From DASUEB01 sp036275295 (GTDB taxonomy: Bacteria > Bacteroidota > Bacteroidia > Flavobacteriales_D > Luteibaculaceae): a DNA stretch of 64,000 bases. Positions 40,985-49,125 of the stretch are shown here, in pieces (position 1 is the stretch's first letter; each line of letters starts with the position of its first letter). Both the position numbers and the translations under genes were made by a program. The notes under the pieces were generated by a model, which worked only from the letters and a program-made list of their open reading frames with translations, did not search any database and was not told where the DNA came from. The stretch covers positions 39,150 through 103,149 of the forward strand of contig DASUEB010000025.1 in the NCBI GenBank assembly GCA_036275295.1, read 5' to 3'.

Positions 40985-41938
40985 TCAAAGCACCTCTTTT
41001 ACAATTTGCCGCACCTCATCGGCCTTGCCCATGGTGTAAAAATGCAAACAGGGCACTCCGCGTTCAATGAGCTCCTTGGTTTGCTGAATTCCCCAGGCAA
41101 TACCCACTTCTTTTACCTCGGCATCGGTGGTGCAGCGCATCAACTGATCGGCGAGCGCATCTGGGAAGTCGACGTGGAAGGTCTTAGGGATAAACTGAAT
41201 GTGCTTTAACGTTGTGATGACCTTGATGCCGGGAATAATAGGCACATTAATCCCTGCTTTCCTGCATTGGTCGACATAGTCGAAATATTTCTGGTTGTCG
41301 TAAAACAGTTGTGTAACCACGTATTCTGCCCCACACTCGACTTTCTTGTGGAGATTGGTGAGGTCAGTTTTTAGGTTGAGGGCCTCAAAGTGTTTTTCCG
41401 GATATCCTGCGGCTCCAATACAGAAGTTGGTGGGCGCATTGACGTATTTCTCATCGTGCAAAAATTTTCCGCTGTTCATGTTGTTGATTTGCTCAATCAA
41501 CTCCCATGCGTAGCGATGGCCACCTGGGCTGGGCACAAAGGTGCTTTCGGTCTTAACGGGATCGCCGCGCAGCGCCAGGATATTGTCAATACCCAGGAAT
41601 TGCAATTCGATCAACGCGTTTTCCGTCTCCTCCTTGCTAAATCCGCCGCAAATCAAATGCGGAACGGTATCGATATGGAATTTATTCTGAATAGCTGCAC
41701 AAATGCTTACCGTTCCTGGTCTTTTTCGAATGGCATATTTTTGCAAATAGCCTCCAGGCAGCGTTTTATAGAGATACTCCTCGCGGTGATAAGTAACGTT
41801 GATAAACTTCGGATCGAACTCCAGCAAAGGTTCTATTCCGTCGAAAATGGTCTGAATACTCGCCCCTTTCAACGGTGGCAACAGTTCAAACGAGAAAAGT
41901 GTTTTTTTAGCCGCTTTTAAATGGTCAATTACCTTCAA
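40985..41938 (-). CDS. metF: Methylenetetrahydrofolate reductase
   Basis: 317 residues. FAD-dependent reduction of 5,10-methylene-THF to 5-methyl-THF for methionine synthesis. Family blocks: TLFSFELLPPLKG near 14 (catalytic Glu), FINVTYHREEY near 40, ALRGDPVK near 137 and VTQLFYDNQKYFDYV near 207. The frame starts with TTG at 41938, giving the usual KVIDHLKAAKKTLFSFE; no ATG lies near. A -7 box sits 33 nt upstream. Confidence 0.96.
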   Translation of the reverse strand: MKVIDHLKAAKKTLFSFELLPPLKGASIQTIFDGIEPLLEFDPKFINVTYHREEYLYKTLPGGYLQKYAIRKRPGTVSICAAIQNKFHIDTVPHLICGGFSKEETENALIELQFLGIDNILALRGDPVKTESTFVPSPGGHRYAWELIEQINNMNSGKFLHDEKYVNAPTNFCIGAAGYPEKHFEALNLKTDLTNLHKKVECGAEYVVTQLFYDNQKYFDYVDQCRKAGINVPIIPGIKVITTLKHIQFIPKTFHVDFPDALADQLMRCTTDAEVKEVGIAWGIQQTKELIERGVPCLHFYTMGKADEVRQIVKEVL

Positions 41939-41971
41939 AACTTACAGGTTTTATCGTGATAAACAAGGCCA

Positions 41972-41979
41972 CAAAGGTA
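41972..41979 (-). promoter_or_regulatory. -7 promoter box of metF
   Basis: TACCTTTG on the minus strand; leader of about 30 nt to the TTG start. Confidence 0.55.
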
Positions 41980-42300
41980 GTGGATTAGTCGGTAATATCG
42001 CCCCGTCGCCTCGTTCCTATCTCTCCAACTTTAAACCACCCAACAAGACCTTTAGTTATCCATCACTCAAAACCTCGGATTTGCTGATCTATCGGTTTGT
42101 CCAGCATCCAACGGCTCTGGGAAACTTTTTAGTCCGAGGGTTGTCTATATGCCTAAGGTGAGAAATCAGCAACGGCGATCCAAAATTGCAGAAATGGAAC
42201 CCTTGACCAAGGGCCACCGCGTCACACTCTCATCCCCTTTTTGAGCTCCCTTCCACTCAAGTGGCTATGGCATAGTCAGGGTTATTGACCCCCGAGTGTT

Positions 42301-42324
42301 GACAATAGCAGGTCTTATATTGTC
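42301..42324. promoter_or_regulatory. Dyad upstream of the 42345 promoter box (possible operator)
   Basis: GACAATA and TATTGTC, perfect 7-bp arms with a 10-nt centre, ending 20 bp before the -7 box and covering a possible -33 TTG (42320-42322). Confidence 0.4.
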
Positions 42325-42344
42325 GTTAAGGCCTTTGGTAGGCG

Positions 42345-42352
42345 TAATTTTG
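42345..42352 (+). promoter_or_regulatory. -7 promoter box of the 42373 operon
   Basis: TAATTTTG, 20 nt before the ATG at 42373. Confidence 0.5.
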
Positions 42353-42372
42353 ATCAATAAACTTGAGGTGTT

Positions 42373-43206
42373 ATGGCATCGTTCAAAAGCCTGGCCGAAA
42401 CGGCACAGCAAATAGCTTTCTACATAGACCAGCTCAATGCGGGCAAACTGTCGGCCATGGCCATCGACGACCTGCTCAACGAGGTGCGTGAATTGGAGGC
42501 AAGGTTAATCATTCTTCGCTACAAAGCATATGAGCAACAAGCGATTGAAGAGACCGCCCCTGAGCCAGCACCCGCCGAGGCTGAAAACACATGGACAACC
42601 TTTTCCATCGATACAGCTGAACCCGAAACCTCCACTGAACCGCAATTTTCGGTGGGCGAGTTAAACCCAGAGGTCGTATTACCAGAACCTGAAAGTGCTT
42701 TCGAACAACCCATTCCCTTTGGCATCCAAGAACTAACGCCTGAAATAGAGGCGGAAGAGCCTGCCACCACCGCATTTCACGATGTGATCCAAGAGGCTAT
42801 GGAAAGGGCTCCCGAGCATCACGAAGATCTGAATGACGCTATCAAAAAAGCGGCGTCTTACCGACAACAAGTGGTACAGCAAACCCTAATGATTGAGCCG
42901 GTCTTGGAAACCTCGCCACCCGCGCAAAAATCAGGCCAAGCAACCCTTGCCAATCAACTGCAGCGCAGCGGTATTTCTGACCTCAACAAAGTCATTGCCA
43001 TTGCCGATAAATACAACTTTATCGTTCACTTGTTTGATTCAAACAACGAAGCGTATACCGCCGCCATCAATAAAATAAATCACTGTGGATCATGGTCAGC
43101 TGCCAAAGACTACATGGATCAACAGCTGGCACCCACGTACCGATGGAATCGGGAATCGGCGACCGTTCAGCAATTCACTGACCTCGTAGAGCGCATGTAC
43201 GCATGA
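42373..43206 (+). CDS. Conserved hypothetical protein with C-terminal tetrahelical-like module
   Basis: 277 residues, no signal peptide. An N-terminal helical part (1-55, coiled-coil-like LLNEVRELEARLIILRYKAY), a long acidic Pro/Glu-rich linker (56-135), and a C-terminal module with ISDLNKVIAIADKYNFIVHLFDSNNEAY followed by AAINKINHCGSWSAAKDYM. The C-terminal module is widespread in Bacteroidota hypothetical proteins; function unknown. Its stop overlaps the M28 peptidase ATG by four bases. Confidence 0.7.
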   Translation: MASFKSLAETAQQIAFYIDQLNAGKLSAMAIDDLLNEVRELEARLIILRYKAYEQQAIEETAPEPAPAEAENTWTTFSIDTAEPETSTEPQFSVGELNPEVVLPEPESAFEQPIPFGIQELTPEIEAEEPATTAFHDVIQEAMERAPEHHEDLNDAIKKAASYRQQVVQQTLMIEPVLETSPPAQKSGQATLANQLQRSGISDLNKVIAIADKYNFIVHLFDSNNEAYTAAINKINHCGSWSAAKDYMDQQLAPTYRWNRESATVQQFTDLVERMYA

Positions 43207-44441
43207 GAAACATCCTATCCGTCATCGTTTTGATTGTTGCCCTCGGACAGGGTTCCAAAGCGCAATTTACTGATCGCGGCAGGCTTTATGTTGACACCCT
43301 TTGCTCTTCGTATTTCTGGGGCCGGGGGTATACCAATGAGGGATGCAACAGGACGGCATATTACTTAGAGGATCGGTTTGACCATTTCAAACTCGAAAAA
43401 CTCGGTAATAGCTATTTCCAAGAATTTCCGTCCAATTTCAACACCTTTCCATTCGAGTGCGAGGTAGAGCGCAACGGTCAATCCCTGCGAACAGGGGTAG
43501 ATTTCCAACCGCACCCAGCCTCGGGTCCAGGCCGCGGTGTTTTTAAACCGATTTACATCGACTCGGTCACCGGACAACTTCCAGTAATTAAAGAACGGGC
43601 GATGGTTTTTGTGCCCAAAGTGTGGCTCGACAAACAAGCTAACAAGTCCGATTTTATTGATAGTTTGGTTCAATTCTATCCGCTGGCCTTGGAGGCCGGG
43701 ACGCAGCTCACTTGGAGCGTCGACGGCTATCAAACGCCCAACCCGATCATTGAAGTGAAGAGCGATAAATTTTGGGGAGTAGAGAAGCTGCGCATGCGCA
43801 TTGCCGCAGTTCTCGAAAAAAATTACTATATTAAAAACGTCGTGGGTGTAGTAAAAGGCACCCAATACCCCGACAGCTTTTTGTTTCTCACCGCTCATTA
43901 CGACCACTTGGGTGGCATGGGTGAGAAAATCTACATTCCCGGCGCCAACGACAACGCAAGTGGAACGGCCATGCTTCTGACTTTGGCGGAATATTTCAGT
44001 AAAAACCCCTTAAAATACAGCATTGTATTTGTTGCATTTGCCGGTGAAGAAGCGGGTCTTTTGGGTTCTAAATATTTTGTTGACCACAGTCCGGTTGATC
44101 TCAAGCGCATTAAATTTCTGTTCAACCTTGATCTCATGGGCACGGGTGCCGATGGGGCCACAGTAGTCAATGCCACTCTGTTTGAGGGAGCCTTCGCACA
44201 ATTGGCAGACATCAATCAGCGAGGCGGTTATCTCAAAACCTTGAACAAACGCGGCGAAGCGGCCAACAGCGACCATTATTTCTTTACCCTGAAAGGCGTT
44301 CCTTCGTTTTTTATGTATTTGCAAGACAGTCAATATACGGCCTATCACCGGGTTAGCGATCGCCCTGCTGACCTGCCATTGACCCGATTTTCGGCAACAG
44401 CCGAATTGCTTATCAAATTCTATCAGCAGCTGGGTTTATGA
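43203..44441 (+). CDS. M28 family zinc aminopeptidase, exported
   Basis: 412 residues with a signal peptide (about 1-20, ending SKA-QFTD). The two-zinc site is readable: HYDHLG (near 227), GANDNASG (Asp near 244), AGEEAGLLGS (Glu-Glu near 277), NLDLMG (Asp near 304) and SDHYFF (His near 358). It should cleave N-terminal residues of peptides in the periplasm or outside. It is coupled to the genes on both sides by ATGA overlaps. Confidence 0.92.
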   Translation: MRNILSVIVLIVALGQGSKAQFTDRGRLYVDTLCSSYFWGRGYTNEGCNRTAYYLEDRFDHFKLEKLGNSYFQEFPSNFNTFPFECEVERNGQSLRTGVDFQPHPASGPGRGVFKPIYIDSVTGQLPVIKERAMVFVPKVWLDKQANKSDFIDSLVQFYPLALEAGTQLTWSVDGYQTPNPIIEVKSDKFWGVEKLRMRIAAVLEKNYYIKNVVGVVKGTQYPDSFLFLTAHYDHLGGMGEKIYIPGANDNASGTAMLLTLAEYFSKNPLKYSIVFVAFAGEEAGLLGSKYFVDHSPVDLKRIKFLFNLDLMGTGADGATVVNATLFEGAFAQLADINQRGGYLKTLNKRGEAANSDHYFFTLKGVPSFFMYLQDSQYTAYHRVSDRPADLPLTRFSATAELLIKFYQQLGL

Positions 44442-45151
44442 AGCTATACCTGGTCCCCACGCCCATTGGAAATTTAGAAGATATTACCCTTCGCGCCATA
44501 CGCGTTTTGGGTGAAGTTGACGCCATCTTGGCAGAGGACACGCGGGTTACCCTTCGACTACTGCAACACCTGGGCATTCAGAAACCGGTGATCAGCAATC
44601 ATTCTCACAATGAACACAAGCGCTTGGACGGTGTGTTAGAGCGATTAAAACAGGGCCAAACCATAGCACTGGTAAGTGATGCGGGCACTCCAGGCATTAG
44701 CGACCCTGGATTTCTGCTGGTTCGCGCGTGCCGTGAAGCGGGGGTAGCGGTTGAATCCCTTCCCGGGCCAACCGCTTTTGTTCCTGCTTTGCTCAACTCG
44801 GGATTCCCGTGCGATCGCTTCATTTTTGAGGGCTTCCTACCCCAGAAAAAAGGAAGGCAAACCCGCATCAAACAACTGGCCGAGGAAACCCGTACTCTGG
44901 TATTTTACGAGAGTCCATTCCGCTTGATCAAAACCCTCGAGCAGCTGCGCGAATTCTTTGAAGATGATCGATTGGCCTGTGTTTCGCGAGAACTCACAAA
45001 AATCTATGAAGAAAATGTGGTGGGCACCTTCTCTGAGCTCATCGCCTATTACACCCATCACCCCCTCAAGGGCGAGATTGTGTTGGTGGTGAAAGGAAAA
45101 GTGGCAACCGAAAAAACCCCGACAAAATATCGGGGTTCTGATGAGGATTAA
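44438..45151 (+). CDS. rsmI: 16S rRNA (cytidine-1402-2'-O)-methyltransferase
   Basis: 237 residues. The start LYLVPTPIGNLEDITLRAI, AEDTR near 33, SDAGTPGISDPG near 80 and PGPTAFVPALLNSGFPCDRFIFEGFLP near 108 are RsmI blocks. It methylates the 2'-OH of C1402 in 16S rRNA. Last gene of the three-gene operon; its stop shares TTAA (45148-45151) with the lepA stop and its 3' end holds the lepA terminator. Confidence 0.96.
   Translation: MKLYLVPTPIGNLEDITLRAIRVLGEVDAILAEDTRVTLRLLQHLGIQKPVISNHSHNEHKRLDGVLERLKQGQTIALVSDAGTPGISDPGFLLVRACREAGVAVESLPGPTAFVPALLNSGFPCDRFIFEGFLPQKKGRQTRIKQLAEETRTLVFYESPFRLIKTLEQLREFFEDDRLACVSRELTKIYEENVVGTFSELIAYYTHHPLKGEIVLVVKGKVATEKTPTKYRGSDED
45115..45137 (-). terminator. 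Terminator of lepA inside the rsmI 3' end
   Basis: AACCCCGA and TCGGGGTT, perfect 8-bp stem with a 7-nt loop; on the minus strand the stem runs into six T. It lies within the last codons of rsmI. Confidence 0.75.
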
Positions 45152-46935
45152 TCGAGTTTTAACACGGTAAGGAAGGCCTCTTGGGGCACTTCTACACGTC
45201 CCACCTGGCGCATCCGCTTCTTACCTTCCTTCTGTTTCTCCAAAAGCTTCCGCTTCCGGCTGATGTCGCCGCCATAACACTTGGCCGTTACGTCTTTGCG
45301 AAGGGCTTTAACCGTTTCGCGTGCGATAATTTTGGCACCTATGGCCGCTTGGATGGCGATTTCGAATTGCTGACGAGGAATGAGCTCCTTCATTTTTTCG
45401 CAAATCTTTTTGCCCAGCGAATAGGCATTATCGGTATGGATAAGGGCGCTCAGGGCATCCACTTGGTCGCCATTGAGCAGGATATCCATTTTCACCAATT
45501 TCGATTGGCGGTAACCAATGGGGAAATAATCGAATGAGGCATACCCCCTTGAGATGGTCTTGAGCTTGTCGTAGAAATCGAAAACAATCTCTCCCAGCGG
45601 CATTTCAAAGTTCATTTCAATGCGATCGGTGGTCAAGTAGGTTTGATTCACCATGATGCCTCGCTTGTTGATGCAAAGGCCCATCACGGCACCGATGTAT
45701 TCCGACTTGGTAATGATTTGAGCTTTGATAAACGGCTCTTCTACGTATTCAATTTTAGTGGGATCCGGTAAATCGGAGGGGTTGTTGATGGCCAACATTT
45801 CTCCTTGTTTGTCCATGCATCGGTACGATACGTTAGGAACGGTAGTGATTACCGTCATATTGAATTCGCGCTCCAATCGCTCCTGAATGATTTCCATGTG
45901 CAACATGCCCAGGAAGCCGCAACGGAAGCCAAATCCAAGAGCTGCAGAACTTTCGGGCTCAAAAACCAGCGACGCGTCGTTGAGTTGCAATTTTTCCATG
46001 GATGCGCGCAATTCCTCGAAATCTTCGGTATCTACCGGATAAATACCCGCATACACCATGGGTTTCACATCTTCGAAACCTTTGATGGCCTCGTTGCAAG
46101 GTCGGGCTACATGCGTGATGGTATCACCTACCTTAACCTCCTTCGCCACCTTGATACCCGAAATAATGTAACCCACGTCGCCAGTACCCACAAAATCTTT
46201 AGGGACCATATCCAACTTGAGGACCCCGATTTCATCGGCAAAGTACTCGCTACCGGTATTGACAAATTTTACGCGATCGCCTTTTTTGATGCTTCCGTTT
46301 AATACGCGGAAATAAGCAATGATACCGCGGAAAGAATTAAACACGCTGTCGAAAATAAGCGCTTGCAGAGGGGCTTCCGGATCGCCTACAGGGGCTGGAA
46401 TGCGCTCTACTACCGCCTCCAGAACTTTATCTACGCCCAAGCCGGTTTTTCCGGAGGCTGGTAGAATGTCTTCTTTGGTACACCCAATCAAATCGATGAT
46501 TTGATCCATTACCTCTTCTGGATTCGCACTGGGCAAATCCATCTTGTTGAGAACGGGAATAATGGTCAAATCGTGCTCCAAAGCCAAGTAAAGGTTGGAG
46601 ATGGTTTGTGCCTGGATCCCTTGAGTAGCGTCGACAATGAGCAGTGCTCCTTCGCAAGCTGCAATACTGCGAGACACTTCATACGAGAAATCGACGTGAC
46701 CGGGCGTGTCGATGAGATTCAATACATAGGGTTCGCCTTTGTACGAATAATTCATCTGAATGGCATGGCTTTTGATGGTAATACCGCGCTCGCGCTCCAA
46801 GTCCATATCGTCGAGCGTTTGTGAGGTAAGCTCGCGGGCGCTTACGGTGTTTGTAACTTGTAACAAGCGGTCGGCCAAGGTGCTTTTACCGTGGTCGATG
46901 TGTGCGATGATGCAAAAATTGCGGATATTCTTCAT
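45148..46935 (-). CDS. lepA: Elongation factor 4 (LepA), back-translocating GTPase
   Basis: 595 residues. GTPase motifs: AHIDHGKST (G1), RERGITIKS (G2), DTPGH (G3), NKMD (G4). The LepA-specific C-terminal part with KMKELIPRQQFEIAIQAAIGAKIIARET and GGDISRKRKLLEKQKEGKKRMR is present. The start MKNIRNFCIIAHIDHG at 46935 is canonical; a longer frame to 47019 lies across the promoter box at 46958-46951. Convergent with rsmI. Confidence 0.97.
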   Translation of the reverse strand: MKNIRNFCIIAHIDHGKSTLADRLLQVTNTVSARELTSQTLDDMDLERERGITIKSHAIQMNYSYKGEPYVLNLIDTPGHVDFSYEVSRSIAACEGALLIVDATQGIQAQTISNLYLALEHDLTIIPVLNKMDLPSANPEEVMDQIIDLIGCTKEDILPASGKTGLGVDKVLEAVVERIPAPVGDPEAPLQALIFDSVFNSFRGIIAYFRVLNGSIKKGDRVKFVNTGSEYFADEIGVLKLDMVPKDFVGTGDVGYIISGIKVAKEVKVGDTITHVARPCNEAIKGFEDVKPMVYAGIYPVDTEDFEELRASMEKLQLNDASLVFEPESSAALGFGFRCGFLGMLHMEIIQERLEREFNMTVITTVPNVSYRCMDKQGEMLAINNPSDLPDPTKIEYVEEPFIKAQIITKSEYIGAVMGLCINKRGIMVNQTYLTTDRIEMNFEMPLGEIVFDFYDKLKTISRGYASFDYFPIGYRQSKLVKMDILLNGDQVDALSALIHTDNAYSLGKKICEKMKELIPRQQFEIAIQAAIGAKIIARETVKALRKDVTAKCYGGDISRKRKLLEKQKEGKKRMRQVGRVEVPQEAFLTVLKLD

Positions 46936-46950
46936 AAGCCAGATAGCGTG

Positions 46951-46958
46951 CAAAAGTA
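46951..46958 (-). promoter_or_regulatory. -7 promoter box of lepA
   Basis: TACTTTTG on the minus strand, 15 nt before the ATG at 46935. Confidence 0.6.
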
Positions 46959-47022
46959 CATAAAAGAATGCACTGTATTCTTGTCCATAACAGGTCAAGA
47001 GGCCATAAGGTTGCTCCAAACA

Positions 47023-47050
47023 ACAAAGACGCCTGATGAGGCGCCTTTGT
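47023..47050 (-). terminator. Terminator after the T9SS type A gene
   Basis: ACAAAGACGCCT and AGGCGCCTTTGT, 12-bp stem with one A-C mismatch and a 4-nt loop, between the gene ending at 47170 and the lepA promoter. Confidence 0.65.
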
Positions 47051-47169
47051 GAGTGGATTTTGATTGCTATGACAAGTCGATTCCAAAGCTGACTCGCATG
47101 ATCCTCAACTCGGTTTGATCATCTGAAAAATAGATGATGAGTATCAGACGGTAAAAGCAGCGAAAACGC

Positions 47170-48168
47170 TTATTGTTTCACAAATTTTTGCGAGTAAACT
47201 TCATCGCCTTTTAAGAAAGAAATCCAATACGCGCCTTGAGGCCATTGACTCACATCGATAGCGGTGGTGCCGGTTTCAAACGAAGCCACCAAGGAGCCGT
47301 TGGCCGATAGCACCTGAGCTTTGTCAAAAGCAACCTGCGGAAGGTTGACTACATCACGGGCAAGGGTTGGATAGATTCCCTGTTCATCCAGCGCTTTTTT
47401 AAAGGCCGAAATGCCATTTCCACTGGGAATAAATCGATACACCGTATTGGCGGCTGCAATCCCCTCCGTAAAGGTCAGGTTGTTGATATCGGTTTGGCTT
47501 GCGATGGTAGCCGTCTGCGCATTTCCAGTAAGCGATTGGTAGTAGCTATTGCTTATCCCTTCCTCTGCATCGAAGTCAGGACTTAAAAGGTAAAAAGCAC
47601 CTACTTCACCGGAAAACGAGCTCTCGGGGTTGGAAATCGAGCTGTTGCCAAAACGCACCTCCAAAATTCCTCCGGCTTCGTAAAACCAGAATTGGAAATT
47701 GGCAAAATCGGTGAATACATTGTCAGATGCTCCCTCATCGTAGAAACCTACGTTCTGGAATTCGATTTTCAAGATGCGGTTGGGGGCCTGACCCTCGGTT
47801 TTATAGGACAAGGCCGATTCTGATGAACCGGGCGTATTGTTGGCCTGTGAATTGCTAAAATCGTAACCCCTATCGGTAATATCCAAGCCCATCAAAATAC
47901 TCCAAGGCTGAAACCCAAGCGGCGACTCCTGATAGTTTACCCAACCACCAAGGCCGTTTAGATACAGCACGTTATAGGTCTGTTGATAAATCTGAACAGG
48001 AAAACCGGGGTCTACCACAAACACAGGATCGTCCCAAGCCAAGGTTTGGTTTAAGCTGGTAGCATTGGCAAGGGGTTGATAATTGGCCTGACTGATGGCA
48101 AAATTATACGGCTGTGCTTTTGATAATGAAACAAGGAAAAGCGCGCAAATAAGGAAGATGTTTTTCAT
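47170..48168 (-). CDS. Secreted protein with T9SS type A sorting domain
   Basis: 332 residues with a signal peptide (about 1-18, ending SKA-QPYN). The body (20-245) is a beta-rich domain (VLYLNGLGGWVNYQ, ILKIEFQNVGFYDEG, QFWFYEAGGILEVRFG) resembling jelly-roll or adhesion modules; no enzyme motif is seen. The last ~75 residues (IYPTLARDVVNLPQ... to SQKFVKQ) are a Por/T9SS type A sorting domain with the terminal basic strand. It should be exported by the type IX system. The YciI-like gene lies 13 bp upstream. Confidence 0.83.
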   Translation of the reverse strand: MKNIFLICALFLVSLSKAQPYNFAISQANYQPLANATSLNQTLAWDDPVFVVDPGFPVQIYQQTYNVLYLNGLGGWVNYQESPLGFQPWSILMGLDITDRGYDFSNSQANNTPGSSESALSYKTEGQAPNRILKIEFQNVGFYDEGASDNVFTDFANFQFWFYEAGGILEVRFGNSSISNPESSFSGEVGAFYLLSPDFDAEEGISNSYYQSLTGNAQTATIASQTDINNLTFTEGIAAANTVYRFIPSGNGISAFKKALDEQGIYPTLARDVVNLPQVAFDKAQVLSANGSLVASFETGTTAIDVSQWPQGAYWISFLKGDEVYSQKFVKQ

Positions 48169-48181
48169 GTATGTGTGGGGT

Positions 48182-48640
48182 TTAAAATTTCTTTTTAGTC
48201 ACTTTATCGTGATTGGGCAGATAGGTTGGCAAGGCAGCAGAGCCATACCAAGAAAAAAGCGATGGGGTAAGCAGTTGATTTTTTATTGCGGGATCCATGG
48301 CTAGCCATTGTTCAACCTGCTCGAACGAATCGCTCGCAAAAATGAACAAACCCCGCCATTGATCTTCGTTTTTACTGTAAGGGCCAGCCACCACCAGTTT
48401 TCCCTCGGCAGCCAAACGCTCAATATTCTGCATGTGCCCCGCAAAACAACTATCGATAAACGCTTTGTTGGCGGTGGTATTCGGACCGGTTTTAAGCAAT
48501 ACAAAAGTGTATTTGCGCATGCCGTAATCATCAGCTTGCAGTTGTTTTGCCAGCGTGGAGTCGTATGAAACGTCTTGTGCACCAAGCCACTGGCATAAAG
48601 ATAAACCGATGAAAACCAATAGTAAACGAAGTGTACCCAT
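48182..48640 (-). CDS. Exported YciI-like protein
   Basis: 152 residues with a signal peptide (about 1-21, ending LGA-QDVS). The mature domain is YCII-related: YTFVLLKTGPN, FAGHMQNIERLAAEGKLVVAGPY, and WRGLFIFASDSFEQVEQWLAMDPAIKNQLL, with the conserved HxxxI...G.L..AGP pattern. YciI domains are dimeric ferredoxin-like folds usually found in the cytoplasm; the exported form is less common. Function unknown. Confidence 0.8.
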   Translation of the reverse strand: MGTLRLLLVFIGLSLCQWLGAQDVSYDSTLAKQLQADDYGMRKYTFVLLKTGPNTTANKAFIDSCFAGHMQNIERLAAEGKLVVAGPYSKNEDQWRGLFIFASDSFEQVEQWLAMDPAIKNQLLTPSLFSWYGSAALPTYLPNHDKVTKKKF

Positions 48641-48654
48641 AACGCAGTGTATAT

Positions 48655-49092
48655 TTAGGTGGTTGGGTTCATTACATTAAACATCCAGCGAATGCCAAAT
48701 TTATCGATGCAGACACCCCAATAACCCCAGAACTGTTCTTGTGGCGCAACGCATTCGCTCGATTGAGTGGCCAGCGCTTGGTAGAGGCGATCAGCTTCTT
48801 CCTTCGAATCGAGTTCGAGATTCAAGACCGTGTTGTTGCCCACCACCAATTTGTGCCCCATGCTTTCGAGCATATCACAACCCATGAGCTGAAAACCGTT
48901 GAATAAGCTGAGGCCAACATGCATCACCTTGCCTTGTTCATGTTCGGGCAAAGATGAAGCCACGTCTGATCCAGGCATATCGCGCATATAAGAGAACGGA
49001 AAAGTGAATTCGCCTCTGAAAATTTGGCGATAATGGTTGAAGGCCTCTTCGCAATTACCCGCGAAATTGAGATATACCGATACGTTGGCCAT
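48655..49092 (-). CDS. VOC family protein (PhnB-like, 3-demethylubiquinone-9 MT-like)
   Basis: 145 residues. Start SVYLNFAGNCEEAFNHYRQIF and MHVGLSLFNGFQLMGCDML, then FGIRWMFNV at the end, match PhnB-like glyoxalase-fold proteins. Such proteins form a cupped beta-barrel; the substrate is unknown. It precedes the YciI-like gene by 14 bp, so it is probably cotranscribed with it. Confidence 0.85.
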   Translation of the reverse strand: MANVSVYLNFAGNCEEAFNHYRQIFRGEFTFPFSYMRDMPGSDVASSLPEHEQGKVMHVGLSLFNGFQLMGCDMLESMGHKLVVGNNTVLNLELDSKEEADRLYQALATQSSECVAPQEQFWGYWGVCIDKFGIRWMFNVMNPTT

Positions 49093-49125
49093 AGAGGGAA
49101 GTTTAAAGCGATATTACGCAAAAAA

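Larger units (their letters stand above)
41939..42372. other. Divergent intergenic region metF to hypothetical operon
   Basis: About 430 bp. Holds the metF promoter box near the left end and a dyad plus -7 box near the right end. No RNA gene recognised. Confidence 0.45.

Noticed and set aside
46936..47019. N-terminal extension of LepA
   Set aside because: It crosses the promoter box at 46951-46958 and precedes the canonical MKNIRNFCIIAHIDHG start.
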